DNA of 64,000 bases from Asaia sp037151935 (GTDB taxonomy: Bacteria; Pseudomonadota; Alphaproteobacteria; Acetobacterales; Acetobacteraceae). The stretch is from the NCBI RefSeq assembly GCF_051628905.1, contig NZ_CP157575.1, forward strand, positions 3,286,001 to 3,350,000, in the 5' to 3' direction. Position 1 is the first letter of the stretch. Each line of letters starts with the position of its first letter. The position numbers and the translations under genes are program-made. The notes under the pieces were generated by a model. The model was not told where the DNA came from, searched no databases, and was given only the letters and a program-made list of their open reading frames with translations. This document shows positions 15,349 to 23,910 of this stretch, piece by piece.

Positions 15349-17706
15349 TCAGACAGTGCCACGATGCTGGATCGGCCCGATCTGGTCGTCATTTTCGGCC
15401 CTCCGGTTACGGCGCGGCAGAAGCATGAAAGCGGGCGTATCGTGACCGAAACCGGTGCGCGGTGCGTCGTGATCGAAGGGTGTTGTCGGCGCGATGGAAA
15501 CACCGCTCGATTCAGCCTTGTCACGAGGCTGTTGACGCGCGGGCTCGCTCGCAACAGGCCGGTCACCACGGTCACCACGGTCACCACGGTCACCACGGTC
15601 ACCACGGTCACCACGGTCACCACGGTCACCACGGTCACCACGGTCACGGCTTTCCCCATGACGATTTTGGCGGCCACCGCGCTCCTTGCCACGACGCTCG
15701 CGGCGCTCCGGCTGTGCGCCTTCCTGCTCCGGGTCGGCCCAAGGCAGGGTGTCGATTCCTTCGATTTCGATCATCGGGATCGGCGCGTGCTTCAGCTTCT
15801 CGATGGCTTCCGCCAGAAGCTTCTGGCGCGGTGAGGCCAGGCTGAAGGCGTGGCCCGTCTTGCCAGCACGTCCGGTGCGACCGATGCGGTGGATATAATC
15901 TTCTGCGTTGAACGGCAGGTCGAAATTGAAGACATGCGAGAGCCCGCCGATATCGATGCCACGCGCAGCAACATCGGAACAGACGAGGATTTGCAGCTCA
16001 CCGCTCTTGAAACGTTCAAGCGTCTTGAAGCGCAGCGACTGCGCCAAATCCCCGTGCAGATGGCCTACCGAAAAACCATGCTTGTGCAGGGATTTGTAGA
16101 GCACATCGACATCGCGCTTGCGATTGCAGAACACGATAGCGTTTTGCACGTTCTCGCGCTTGAGCAGCTTACGGAGCACGCGGCGCTTCTCATGCTCGTC
16201 AACAACAAGCAGCGCTTCCTCGATCGTCGTCGCGACGGAGGACGGGCGCGATACCGTAATCTCTTCGGGCAGATGCAGAAACTGGTCAGCCAGTGTACGT
16301 ATTTCCGGCGCCATCGTCGCCGAGAAAAGCAGGGTCTGGCGATTGACCGGCAGCATCGACACGATGCGCGTGATATCTGGGATGAACCCCATGTCGAGCA
16401 TGCGATCAGCCTCGTCGATGACGAGAATACCTGTCTGGGTCAGAAGCAGACCGCCGCGATCGAACAGGTCCATCAGGCGGCCCGGCGTGGCGATCAGGAT
16501 ATCGACGCCCTGGTTCAGCACGGCACGTTGATCAGCCATGCTTTCGCCACCGATGAGAAGCGCATGGTTCAGACGTAGATGTTTGCCATAGAGAGTAAGG
16601 TTTTCGGCAACCTGAAGCGCCAGTTCGCGTGTCGGCTCCAGAATGAGAGAGCGCGGCATGCGGGCGCGGGCGCGCGATCCGGCGAGACGCTCGAGCATGG
16701 GCAGCGTGAAAGAGGCCGTCTTGCCCGTGCCTGTCTGCGCAACGCCAAGCACGTCCTGACCGTTCAGCACCACCGGGATGGCACGGGCCTGAATGGGTGT
16801 CGGGTGTTCGTAGCCCATCTCTTCGATGGCGCGCATGATCGGGGCGGAGAGGCCGAGTTCTGAGAAGAGCGGCTTGGGCGCTTCGACGAGGGCTTTCATG
16901 GCCGGGTCGATTTCAGCCGCGTTTCCGGTTTCTGCTACTGTCTCGACAGCCGATACCGTCTTTGCCGATGGGCCGCGCTTGCGTCGGCCGGGCTTGGCAG
17001 GGGCATCAACAACGGGGGTAGGCTCGATTTTTTCGGCTTCGACGACGGGCGCATTATTCTGCGCAGCGACTTTTTCAGCCGCCTCTTTCACTGCGCGTGC
17101 GCGGGTCTCAACCTTGGTCGTGCTGCGCGGGGTGCGCTTGCGTGCGACAGGAGCGGTGATCGATTCTTCGACGGCGGAGGCGGGCTCTGCGACGACAGGC
17201 TCGGCCTTGGCGCTGGCACGTGCCTTGCGAGCGGCGGGTTTTGCCGCAACAGTTTTCTCGACCGGGGCCTTAGCACCAGCGGGCTTGCGGCCGCGCTTCG
17301 GCTTCGGCGCCTCTGCCGGGGCGGCGATCTCGTTATGGGCAGTTTCGTTCACGACAGCCGCAACGGGGTTCTTGCGCGGGCGACCGCGCCCACGCTTGAC
17401 AGGCTGTACTGCCTCAGCCGCAGCCGTATTTTCGGACTTCAGAGGCTCTTCTGCGACGGGCTTGGCGGCTGAAGTCTTGACGCGAACACGCTTCACGGCA
17501 GCAGGTTTTGCGACAGCGGCGCTGGCCTGCGGCTTGCGGCCGCGCTTTGCCTTGGCCGGAGTTTCGGCGGCGAGGGCCTCTGACTGGATGTCGCGTGGCA
17601 GTGCTTCCGCCACGGACTCCACCACACCATTCTCCGCCTTGGAGGAGGAACGTTTCTTGCGTGCGGGGGAGGTTTTTGCCGAACCTGCGGTCGATTTTGC
17701 GGTCAA
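15349..17706 (-). CDS. DEAD-box RNA helicase with AT-hook-like N-terminus and repeat tail
   Basis: A 785-residue protein in three parts. Residues 1 to ~275 are low-complexity, rich in Ala, Lys, Pro and Arg, with AT-hook-like patches: RGRGRPRKNP near 105, and RGRKP near 55 and 138. Residues ~278-640 are a complete DEAD-box core: the GYEHPTPIQ Q motif, AQTGTGKT, VIDEADRML, SAT, and HRIGRTGRAG. The tail holds nine DRG triplets and many arginines, suiting RNA binding. It probably unwinds structured RNA in ribosome assembly or cold adaptation, like RhlE or DeaD. The start is a TTG after AGAGAGCAG, with no in-frame ATG until residue ~278. A shorter, canonical protein from that internal ATG is an alternative. 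Confidence 0.85.
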   Translation of the reverse strand: MTAKSTAGSAKTSPARKKRSSSKAENGVVESVAEALPRDIQSEALAAETPAKAKRGRKPQASAAVAKPAAVKRVRVKTSAAKPVAEEPLKSENTAAAEAVQPVKRGRGRPRKNPVAAVVNETAHNEIAAPAEAPKPKRGRKPAGAKAPVEKTVAAKPAARKARASAKAEPVVAEPASAVEESITAPVARKRTPRSTTKVETRARAVKEAAEKVAAQNNAPVVEAEKIEPTPVVDAPAKPGRRKRGPSAKTVSAVETVAETGNAAEIDPAMKALVEAPKPLFSELGLSAPIMRAIEEMGYEHPTPIQARAIPVVLNGQDVLGVAQTGTGKTASFTLPMLERLAGSRARARMPRSLILEPTRELALQVAENLTLYGKHLRLNHALLIGGESMADQRAVLNQGVDILIATPGRLMDLFDRGGLLLTQTGILVIDEADRMLDMGFIPDITRIVSMLPVNRQTLLFSATMAPEIRTLADQFLHLPEEITVSRPSSVATTIEEALLVVDEHEKRRVLRKLLKRENVQNAIVFCNRKRDVDVLYKSLHKHGFSVGHLHGDLAQSLRFKTLERFKSGELQILVCSDVAARGIDIGGLSHVFNFDLPFNAEDYIHRIGRTGRAGKTGHAFSLASPRQKLLAEAIEKLKHAPIPMIEIEGIDTLPWADPEQEGAQPERRERRGKERGGRQNRHGESRDRGDRGDRGDRGDRGDRGDRGDRGDRGDRPVASEPARQQPRDKAESSGVSIAPTTPFDHDAPRTGFGHDTPAFMLLPRRNRRAENDDQIGPIQHRGTV
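15561..15650. repeat. 9-bp tandem repeat, nine perfect units plus one variant
   Basis: GGTCACCAC is repeated nine times without error from 15561 to 15641, followed by a variant unit GGTCACGGC. On the coding (minus) strand it encodes an Arg-Gly-Asp series in the helicase tail. The unit is a multiple of three, so changes in copy number keep the frame. Confidence 0.95.
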
Positions 17707-17913
17707 ACTGCTCTCTGATAACTATGGAGGTCTAGAAAAGATGCGGCGCTCAGGCATTGCCTCGCAGAAGCTGGGCAAGCGCAGAGCGGTGGCCAATCGC
17801 CCGTGCGTTATCTTGAAATACCGCAAAAGGCAAGATTTTCCGGCGCTTGGGCGCAAGAACGCGCAGAATGACGCGTTTTCTTGTGCCCAATGCCGGGTTG
17901 GAAAGGCAATACG

Positions 17914-18366
17914 TCAGATATCGCCGCCCATGGCTGCGAAGAAAACAGTCAGGACACCGACCGCCACCATCAGGATGACGCGCTGCCGCACCTTGGCGAA
18001 AAGTGCAGGCTGCGGGCGGATCGCGCGGCGCAGTGTTTGAAACGGCCCGAAATATGCACTGACGAAAACCAGCGCCATGATCAGCGCGAGGCCTTGCATG
18101 ATGTTGATCGGCAGGCTCATGGCGCCAAATCCCCCCATGTGCAGCACCAGAAGCCAGCCTGTCACGAGGGCTGTCGGCACGATATGCAACAGGGCGCGGA
18201 AATAGCGGGCGATCAGCTGAATCTGGACGTTCTGACGCTGGGCCGGTTCTAGCAGGGCAACGGTGGTACGGCTGACAATGGCAGCATAGAGACCGCCGCC
18301 AATCCAGTAGGCCATGCAGAGCAGGTGTAGCGCGAGGATCACGCTCCAGAGAAACGGGTTCGACAT
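17914..18366 (-). CDS. CopD-like integral membrane protein
   Basis: A 150-residue protein with four hydrophobic segments. The first carries the LHLLCMAYWIGGGLYAAIV pattern found in CopD-related and small haem- or copper-associated membrane proteins, and a conserved-looking histidine occurs in RALLHIVPTALVTGW. The frame extends to 18396, but the ATG at 18366 begins directly at the membrane-protein start (MSNPFLW). Function is not established, and assignment to the CopD group rests on the N-terminal pattern only. A gap of 207 bases separates it from the helicase gene on the same strand. Confidence 0.65.
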   Translation of the reverse strand: MSNPFLWSVILALHLLCMAYWIGGGLYAAIVSRTTVALLEPAQRQNVQIQLIARYFRALLHIVPTALVTGWLLVLHMGGFGAMSLPINIMQGLALIMALVFVSAYFGPFQTLRRAIRPQPALFAKVRQRVILMVAVGVLTVFFAAMGGDI

Positions 18367-18496
18367 GTCTTCTCCACCAGAAATCGGGTCCGGCAAGGGA
18401 TCGCGCCCTCAAAAGCGCGGGATCGGGAATACCGGAGGGTTGTGCGACGTTCCCTAGCAGTATGCGCGAAATCATCAACCACGGAGTGAAACGATC

Positions 18497-19954
18497 ATGA
18501 AGCCGAGTCTGCGTTTTTCCCTGCCCACCCCGGCGCAATGCGGGGTGATGGACAAGAAGGCGAGCGAGACGGTCGGAATCAGCGCGTTGATGGATCGTGC
18601 GGGTTGGGCGGTAGCGCAGGCGGTACGGGCCCGTTTTGCAGCGTGTCGCGTGCTTGTGCTGTGCGGGCCGGGTAATAATGGCGGCGACGGTTATGTGGCA
18701 GCGCGCTATCTCGAGCGTGCTGGCTGGCCGGTTCAGGTGGCGTCGCTGGCGCCGCCCCGTGAGGGGAGTGCCGCCATGGAGGCGTCTTCGCGCTATCGGG
18801 GGCGCCGAACGGCTTTCACAGCCGAAAATGCCCGTCGGGCCGATCTGGTGATCGACGCGCTTTTCGGTGCGGGGCTCGACCGGCCACCAGCGACCGAGGT
18901 GATGCAGGTTCTGTGGGCGGCGCGTGTTCTGGTGGCCGTCGATCTGCCGAGCGCGGTCAGTGGTCTGACTGGCGCGGCTCTGGCAGAGGGGCCGGATTAC
19001 CGCATGAGCGTGACATTCGTGCGCCCCAAGCCGGGTCATGTGCTTTTTCCCGGCAAAGAGATTGTTGGTGAGCTTGTCTGTGCCGATATCGGGATGCCCG
19101 AGGCGTGTCTTGCCGAAGCTGAAGCGCGGATCTGGCACAATTGGCCCGGTCTTTGGCATGTGCCGGCCATGAGCCCGGAAGACCACAAATACCGTCGTGG
19201 TGTGGTGAGTCTCTGCGCGGGGCAGGTCATGCCCGGCGCTACACGGCTGGCTGCTGCCGGAGCGCGGGCGAGCGGGGCAGGGCTGGTGCGTATCAGTGCT
19301 GGAGAAGGGGCGGCCGCCTACCGGCTGGGGGCAGCGGGTCTTGTGATTGATGACGCGCCGCTTGCGGAACTGCTTGAGGATGAGCGTCGCAAGGTGTGGC
19401 TCTGCGGTCCCGGACTGACCAAAGACGAGGTGGACGCGAGTCTGCCGCTCTTGCTGGCGGCAAAGCGGCTTGTTCTGGCCGATGCGGGAGCTTTGGGCTG
19501 GGCGGGTAATCGGCCGGAGAAACTGCATGGTGTCGCCGTAATCACCCCTCATATCGGAGAATTTACCAAACTCTTCGGTGCGCCGGGCGACGATCTCGTC
19601 TCGGCGGCGCGGGATGCCGCGCAGCGTGTGGGCGCCGTGGTACTGCTCAAGGGGGCGGTGAGCGTCGTGGCGGCGCCTGACGGGCGGGTGGCGTTGAACG
19701 ATCATGCGAGCCCGGCGCTGGCGACGGCGGGGTCGGGCGATACGCTGGGGGGAGTGATTGCAGCGATGCTGGCGGCAGGCATGCCGCCCTGGGAGGCCGC
19801 CTGTGCAGGGGCATGGCTGCATGGTGAGGCCGGATTGCGGGCGGGCAACTGGCCTATTGTCGAGGCGCTTGACGCTCATCTGGGCGACGCGCGGGCCAAG
19901 GCGATCGCGCTGGCTTGTGAAAACGAGAATCTTGCTGTAAAGCGGCGCGCTTGA
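18497..19954 (+). CDS. nnr: Bifunctional NAD(P)H-hydrate epimerase / ADP-dependent dehydratase
   Basis: A 485-residue two-domain repair enzyme for hydrated NADH and NADPH. The N-terminal YjeF epimerase domain (about 1-210) contains LVLCGPGNNGGDGYVAARYL and VIDALFGAGLDRP. The C-terminal YjeF/carbohydrate-kinase-like dehydratase domain (about 220-480) contains VITPHIGEFTKLF and the catalytic-region motif ATAGSGDTLGGVIAAML. The length is as expected for the fused form. It diverges from the membrane-protein gene. A tRNA-Leu gene begins 27 bases after its stop. Confidence 0.94.
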   Translation: MKPSLRFSLPTPAQCGVMDKKASETVGISALMDRAGWAVAQAVRARFAACRVLVLCGPGNNGGDGYVAARYLERAGWPVQVASLAPPREGSAAMEASSRYRGRRTAFTAENARRADLVIDALFGAGLDRPPATEVMQVLWAARVLVAVDLPSAVSGLTGAALAEGPDYRMSVTFVRPKPGHVLFPGKEIVGELVCADIGMPEACLAEAEARIWHNWPGLWHVPAMSPEDHKYRRGVVSLCAGQVMPGATRLAAAGARASGAGLVRISAGEGAAAYRLGAAGLVIDDAPLAELLEDERRKVWLCGPGLTKDEVDASLPLLLAAKRLVLADAGALGWAGNRPEKLHGVAVITPHIGEFTKLFGAPGDDLVSAARDAAQRVGAVVLLKGAVSVVAAPDGRVALNDHASPALATAGSGDTLGGVIAAMLAAGMPPWEAACAGAWLHGEAGLRAGNWPIVEALDAHLGDARAKAIALACENENLAVKRRA

Positions 19955-19981
19955 CGGACCGGCTTCGGCTGGACCGCGTGT

Positions 19982-20066
<85 letters not shown>

Positions 20067-20169
20067 AAAAATTTTCTCCTTAGTCGGGGCTTCCTGCCTT
20101 GCCTGTGCTGCGATGAAGCCGGGTGCAGGGCCCCGATGGCAACCCGGTCAATAGAGGATCGCCTGACAG

Positions 20170-21501
20170 ATGCAGGTTACCCAAACGCAATCCGAAGGTC
20201 TGAAGCGCGGCTTTACCGTCACTGTGCCGGCTGGCGATCTGGAGGCGCGACGCGCCGCTCGTCTCGCCGAGCTGGGCCGCACGATCAACCTGCCCGGCTT
20301 CCGCCCCGGCAAGGTGCCCGCATCGCTCGTCAAGCAGCGCTATGGCGCCGCCCTGAATGGCGAGATCCTCGAGCAGGTCGTCAACGAGACCACCACCAAG
20401 GTGCTGGACGACAACAAGCTGCGCCCCGCCGTGCAGCCGAAGGTTGAGCTGGTTTCCGGTGGTGAGGGCGAAGGCGATCTCGAATTCAAGATCGAAGTCG
20501 AAGTGCTGCCCGAGATCGCTGTTCCCGACCTGTCGGGTCTCGAACTGACCCGTCTGACGGCCAAGCCGAGCGATGAGACGATCGACAAGGCGCTTGCCGA
20601 GCTGGCCAAGCGTCAGCGCAGCTTCGAGACGATCGAGGAAGATCGCGCTGCCCGTCAGGGTGACGTTGTCAATTGCGATTTCGTCGGCAAGCTCGACGGC
20701 ACGGCTTTCGATGGCGGCACGGCGCAGGACGTCAATGTTGAGATCGGTGGCGAGGGCTTCATTCCCGGTTTCGCCGAGCAGCTCGAAGGCATGAAGGCTG
20801 GCGAAGGGAAGGTGATCACGGTCACGTTCCCCGCCGAGTATCAGGCCAAGGAACTGGCCGGCAAGGAAGCGACTTTCGACATCAAGGCGAACGCGCTCAA
20901 GACCCCGGTCGACCCGGCGCTCGATGACGAACTGGCCAAGAAGATCGGTTTCGAGAACATCGCTCAGGTGCGTGACATCATCGTCAAGCAGGCAGAGGGC
21001 GAATACGGCCAGCTGTCGCGCCTGCGCATCAAGCGCGAGCTGCTGGACGCCCTGTCGGGCAAGACCGATTTCGAAGCGCCCGAAAGCATGGTCGAGAGCG
21101 AATTCGGCCAGATCTGGCAGCGTGTCGAACAGGATCGCGCTTCGGGTGAGATGGATGAGGAAGACGCGGGCAAGGACGAAGACACCCTGCGCGCCGATTA
21201 CCGCAAGATTGCCGAACGTCGCGTCAAGCTCGGCCTTCTGTTGGCCGAAATCGGCCGCACGAAGGAAATCACGGTGACCCGTGAAGAGCTCATGCAGGCA
21301 GTCCGCCAGGAAGCCATGCGCTATCCGGGTCAGGAACAGGCCGTATTCGAGTTCTTCAGCAAGAACCCGCAGGCGGCTGACGGTCTGCGTGGCCCCATCC
21401 TGGAGAACAAGGTCGTCGATTATCTGATCGAGCTGGCCAAGGTCACCGACAAGGAAGTGACGCCGGAAGAGCTGGCAGAGATTCCGCCGGCCGATCTCTG
21501 A
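20170..21501 (+). CDS. tig: Trigger factor
   Basis: A 443-residue ribosome-associated chaperone with peptidyl-prolyl isomerase activity. The N-terminal ribosome-binding domain has the signature GFRPGKVPASL near residue 45. The FKBP-like domain (about 155-245) contains DFVGKLDGTAFDGG and IPGFAEQLEGM. The C-terminal chaperone domain is highly charged. It binds nascent chains at the exit tunnel. It opens the tig-clpP-clpX-lon quality-control block, an order found in many proteobacteria. Confidence 0.97.
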   Translation: MQVTQTQSEGLKRGFTVTVPAGDLEARRAARLAELGRTINLPGFRPGKVPASLVKQRYGAALNGEILEQVVNETTTKVLDDNKLRPAVQPKVELVSGGEGEGDLEFKIEVEVLPEIAVPDLSGLELTRLTAKPSDETIDKALAELAKRQRSFETIEEDRAARQGDVVNCDFVGKLDGTAFDGGTAQDVNVEIGGEGFIPGFAEQLEGMKAGEGKVITVTFPAEYQAKELAGKEATFDIKANALKTPVDPALDDELAKKIGFENIAQVRDIIVKQAEGEYGQLSRLRIKRELLDALSGKTDFEAPESMVESEFGQIWQRVEQDRASGEMDEEDAGKDEDTLRADYRKIAERRVKLGLLLAEIGRTKEITVTREELMQAVRQEAMRYPGQEQAVFEFFSKNPQAADGLRGPILENKVVDYLIELAKVTDKEVTPEELAEIPPADL

Positions 21502-21637
21502 TCGTCTGATTCGCACCGCGACTCTTGGAGTCCGTTCGTTTTTTGACGGACGGGCTCTAGGCGTTCATGGTGGCCATACCAAGATGGAAGAAGTCACACA
21601 CCGGCCCGTTGAGGGCCGGTGGCAGTTAGGAACGGAA

Positions 21638-22282
21638 ATGGCCATGAGAGATCGCGATCCTGTCGAGATCTTCAACAACGCGCTCGTACCGATGGTCGTC
21701 GAGCAGACGTCACGCGGCGAACGGGCTTTCGATATCTATTCCCGCCTCCTTCAGGAGCGGATCATTTTCCTGACCGGCCCGGTTTACGATCAGGTGGCCG
21801 CTGTCATCTCGGCTCAGCTTCTCTATCTTGAGAGCGTCAATCCGAGCAAGGAAATCTCCTTCTATATCAACAGCCCTGGCGGTGTCGTTTCAGCCGGCCT
21901 CGCAATGTACGACACCATGCAGTATATTCGCTGCCCGGTCAGCACCGTCTGCATCGGTCAGGCGGCTTCCATGGGGTCGCTGCTTCTCGCCGCTGGTGAA
22001 AAGGGCCGTCGCTTCTGTCTGCCGAATGCGCGCGTGATGGTGCATCAGCCTTCGGGCGGCGCTCAGGGGCAGGCTTCTGATATCGAAATCCAGGCACGCG
22101 AGATTCTGGAAATCCGCAAGCGTCTGAACGAGATCTATCGCAACCACACGGGCCGTACGCTCGAAGAGATCGAGCAGAAGCTCGAGCGCGATAGCTATCT
22201 CTCGGCTGACGAAGCCAAGGAATTCGGTCTGATCGATGAAGTCGTTCAGGCGCGTCCGAAAAGCATTTCCGAGCAGGGCTGA
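21638..22282 (+). CDS. clpP: ATP-dependent Clp protease proteolytic subunit
   Basis: A 214-residue ClpP serine peptidase. The frame extends to 21584, but the ATG at 21638 has an AGGA site 6 bases upstream and gives the usual start near RDPVEIFNNALVPMVVEQT. The catalytic triad is S111 (GQAASMGS), H136 (MVHQPSGG) and D185 (LERDSYLSA). It forms a tetradecameric chamber used by the ClpX unfoldase encoded next. GC-rich hairpins lie before it (21600-21620) and after it. Confidence 0.96.
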   Translation: MAMRDRDPVEIFNNALVPMVVEQTSRGERAFDIYSRLLQERIIFLTGPVYDQVAAVISAQLLYLESVNPSKEISFYINSPGGVVSAGLAMYDTMQYIRCPVSTVCIGQAASMGSLLLAAGEKGRRFCLPNARVMVHQPSGGAQGQASDIEIQAREILEIRKRLNEIYRNHTGRTLEEIEQKLERDSYLSADEAKEFGLIDEVVQARPKSISEQG

Positions 22283-22354
22283 GCCTGCTCCCGGTTGTGA
22301 GGTCCGGCCCTCTCGCCGGATCTACAGCGGGGCTGCGACAGGCAGCCTTGTGAC

Positions 22355-22372
22355 CGGGGCCGAATGGCCCCG
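22355..22372 (+). other. GC-rich hairpin between clpP and clpX
   Basis: A perfect 7-bp stem CGGGGCC/GGCCCCG with a GAAT loop sits in the 204-base clpP-clpX spacer. It has no following T run, so it is more likely an RNA-stability or processing element than a true terminator. Confidence 0.4.
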
Positions 22373-22486
22373 TTACAGCCCCAGACCGGAGGGGCTTGCC
22401 GGGCTCTCATCGCCTGGCCTAAGTTTGGAATTCCCCCTGTCGCGTTCAGGTCGCATGGCCGGGCAGATCGGGGAGGAGGAGCAGCG

Positions 22487-23755
22487 ATGAATAACAAGAC
22501 CGGCGATTCGAAAAACACCCTGTATTGCTCGTTCTGCGGCAAGTCGCAGCACGAGGTGCGCAAGCTCATTGCCGGTCCTACCGTCTTCATCTGCGATGAA
22601 TGCGTCGAGCTGTGCATGGATATCATCCGCGAAGAGCACAAGACGCATCTTGTGAAGTCGCGTGACGGGGTGCCGACGCCCAAGGAGATCTGCAAGGTTC
22701 TCGATGATTACGTGATTGGCCAGTTCATCGCCAAGCGCGCGCTTTCGGTGGCTGTGCACAACCACTACAAGCGTCTCGCGCATTCCCAGAAGAGCAACGA
22801 TATCGAGATTGCAAAGTCCAATATCATGCTGATCGGCCCGACAGGTACAGGTAAGACGCTGCTTGCCCAGACGCTGGCGCGCATTCTCGATGTGCCTTTC
22901 ACCATGGCCGATGCCACGACCCTGACCGAAGCCGGTTATGTGGGTGAAGACGTCGAAAACATCATTCTCAAGCTGCTGCAGGCCGCCGATTACAACGTTG
23001 AACGCGCACAGCGCGGCATCGTCTATATCGACGAAATCGACAAGATTTCGCGCAAATCCGACAATCCGTCGATCACGCGCGATGTGAGTGGCGAAGGTGT
23101 TCAGCAGGCCCTGCTTAAGCTGATGGAGGGCACCGTTGCCTCCGTCCCGCCTCAGGGTGGGCGCAAGCACCCGCAGCAGGAATTCCTGCAGGTCGACACC
23201 ACCAACATGCTGTTCATTTGTGGCGGCGCCTTTGCCGGGCTGGACAAGATCATTTCGGCGCGCGGCAAGGGCTCGGGCATCGGCTTCGGCGCCGATGTGC
23301 AGAACCCCGATGATCGTCGTCTGGGTGCCGTGCTGCATGATGTCGAGCCAGAAGATCTGTTGAAATTCGGCCTCATCCCCGAGTTCATCGGTCGTCTGCC
23401 GGTCGTCGCAACGCTTGAGGACCTGGATGAGGAGACGCTGGTCGCCATTCTCTCCAAGCCGAAGAACGCGCTGGTGAAGCAGTATCAGCGCCTTTTCCAG
23501 ATGGAAGGCGTGGCCCTGACCTTTACGGATGATGCGCTTACCCAGATCGCCCAGCGCGCCATTGCCCGCAAGACAGGCGCGCGCGGTCTGCGGTCGATCA
23601 TGGAAGCCATCCTGCTTGGCACGATGTTCGATCTGCCCGGTCTCGATGGGGTCGAAGAGGTCGTGATCAACAAGGATGTGGCCGAAAACCGTGCGGCGCC
23701 TGTCTATGTCTATGGCAAGGGCAAGGCCAGCGAGCCCGCCGAGCAATCTGCCTGA
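22487..23755 (+). CDS. clpX: ATP-dependent Clp protease ATP-binding subunit ClpX
   Basis: A 422-residue AAA+ unfoldase. The N-terminal zinc-binding domain uses C14, C17, C36 and C39 (CSFC...CDEC). Walker A is GPTGTGKT at residues 117-124, Walker B is IVYIDEIDKI, and the ClpP-docking IGF-type loop lies in SGIGFGADV. It unfolds tagged substrates and feeds them to ClpP. The start is the ATG after a strong GGGAGGAGGAG site. The upstream frame to 22364 lacks family similarity. Confidence 0.97.
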   Translation: MNNKTGDSKNTLYCSFCGKSQHEVRKLIAGPTVFICDECVELCMDIIREEHKTHLVKSRDGVPTPKEICKVLDDYVIGQFIAKRALSVAVHNHYKRLAHSQKSNDIEIAKSNIMLIGPTGTGKTLLAQTLARILDVPFTMADATTLTEAGYVGEDVENIILKLLQAADYNVERAQRGIVYIDEIDKISRKSDNPSITRDVSGEGVQQALLKLMEGTVASVPPQGGRKHPQQEFLQVDTTNMLFICGGAFAGLDKIISARGKGSGIGFGADVQNPDDRRLGAVLHDVEPEDLLKFGLIPEFIGRLPVVATLEDLDEETLVAILSKPKNALVKQYQRLFQMEGVALTFTDDALTQIAQRAIARKTGARGLRSIMEAILLGTMFDLPGLDGVEEVVINKDVAENRAAPVYVYGKGKASEPAEQSA

Positions 23756-23770
23756 TGGGCAGGACCTAAA

Positions 23771-23805
23771 AACGACGGACCGGCTTGCTGCCCCGGTCCT
23801 TCGTT
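23771..23805 (+). terminator. Hairpin after clpX, possible terminator or lon leader element
   Basis: AACGACGGACCGG pairs with CCGGTCCTTCGTT across a 9-base loop, with a single C-T mismatch (12 of 13 pairs). It is followed by CTCATATG rather than a T run. It lies in the 155-base gap between clpX and lon. Confidence 0.45.
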
Positions 23806-23910
23806 CTCATATGAAAAGAAGCTGCCTTTCCCGGCGGTAAAGACGCGGCGTCGTTCACGCCAAATTTCGGGTGACATTGCCGAGATCGTCCTTAAGGAGA
23901 TCAGAGTTTC

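Noticed and set aside
15561..15650. The 9-bp repeat as a CRISPR array.
   Set aside because: Units are contiguous, nine bases long, without spacers, and lie inside a coding region.
15561..15650. The repeated Arg-Gly-Asp as an integrin-binding motif.
   Set aside because: It lies in the tail of an intracellular helicase, and the triplet arises from repeat expansion.
17750..19879. A 709-residue open frame on the minus strand opposite nnr.
   Set aside because: It mirrors the well-supported nnr gene, has His/Arg/Pro-rich shadow composition, and has no family motif.
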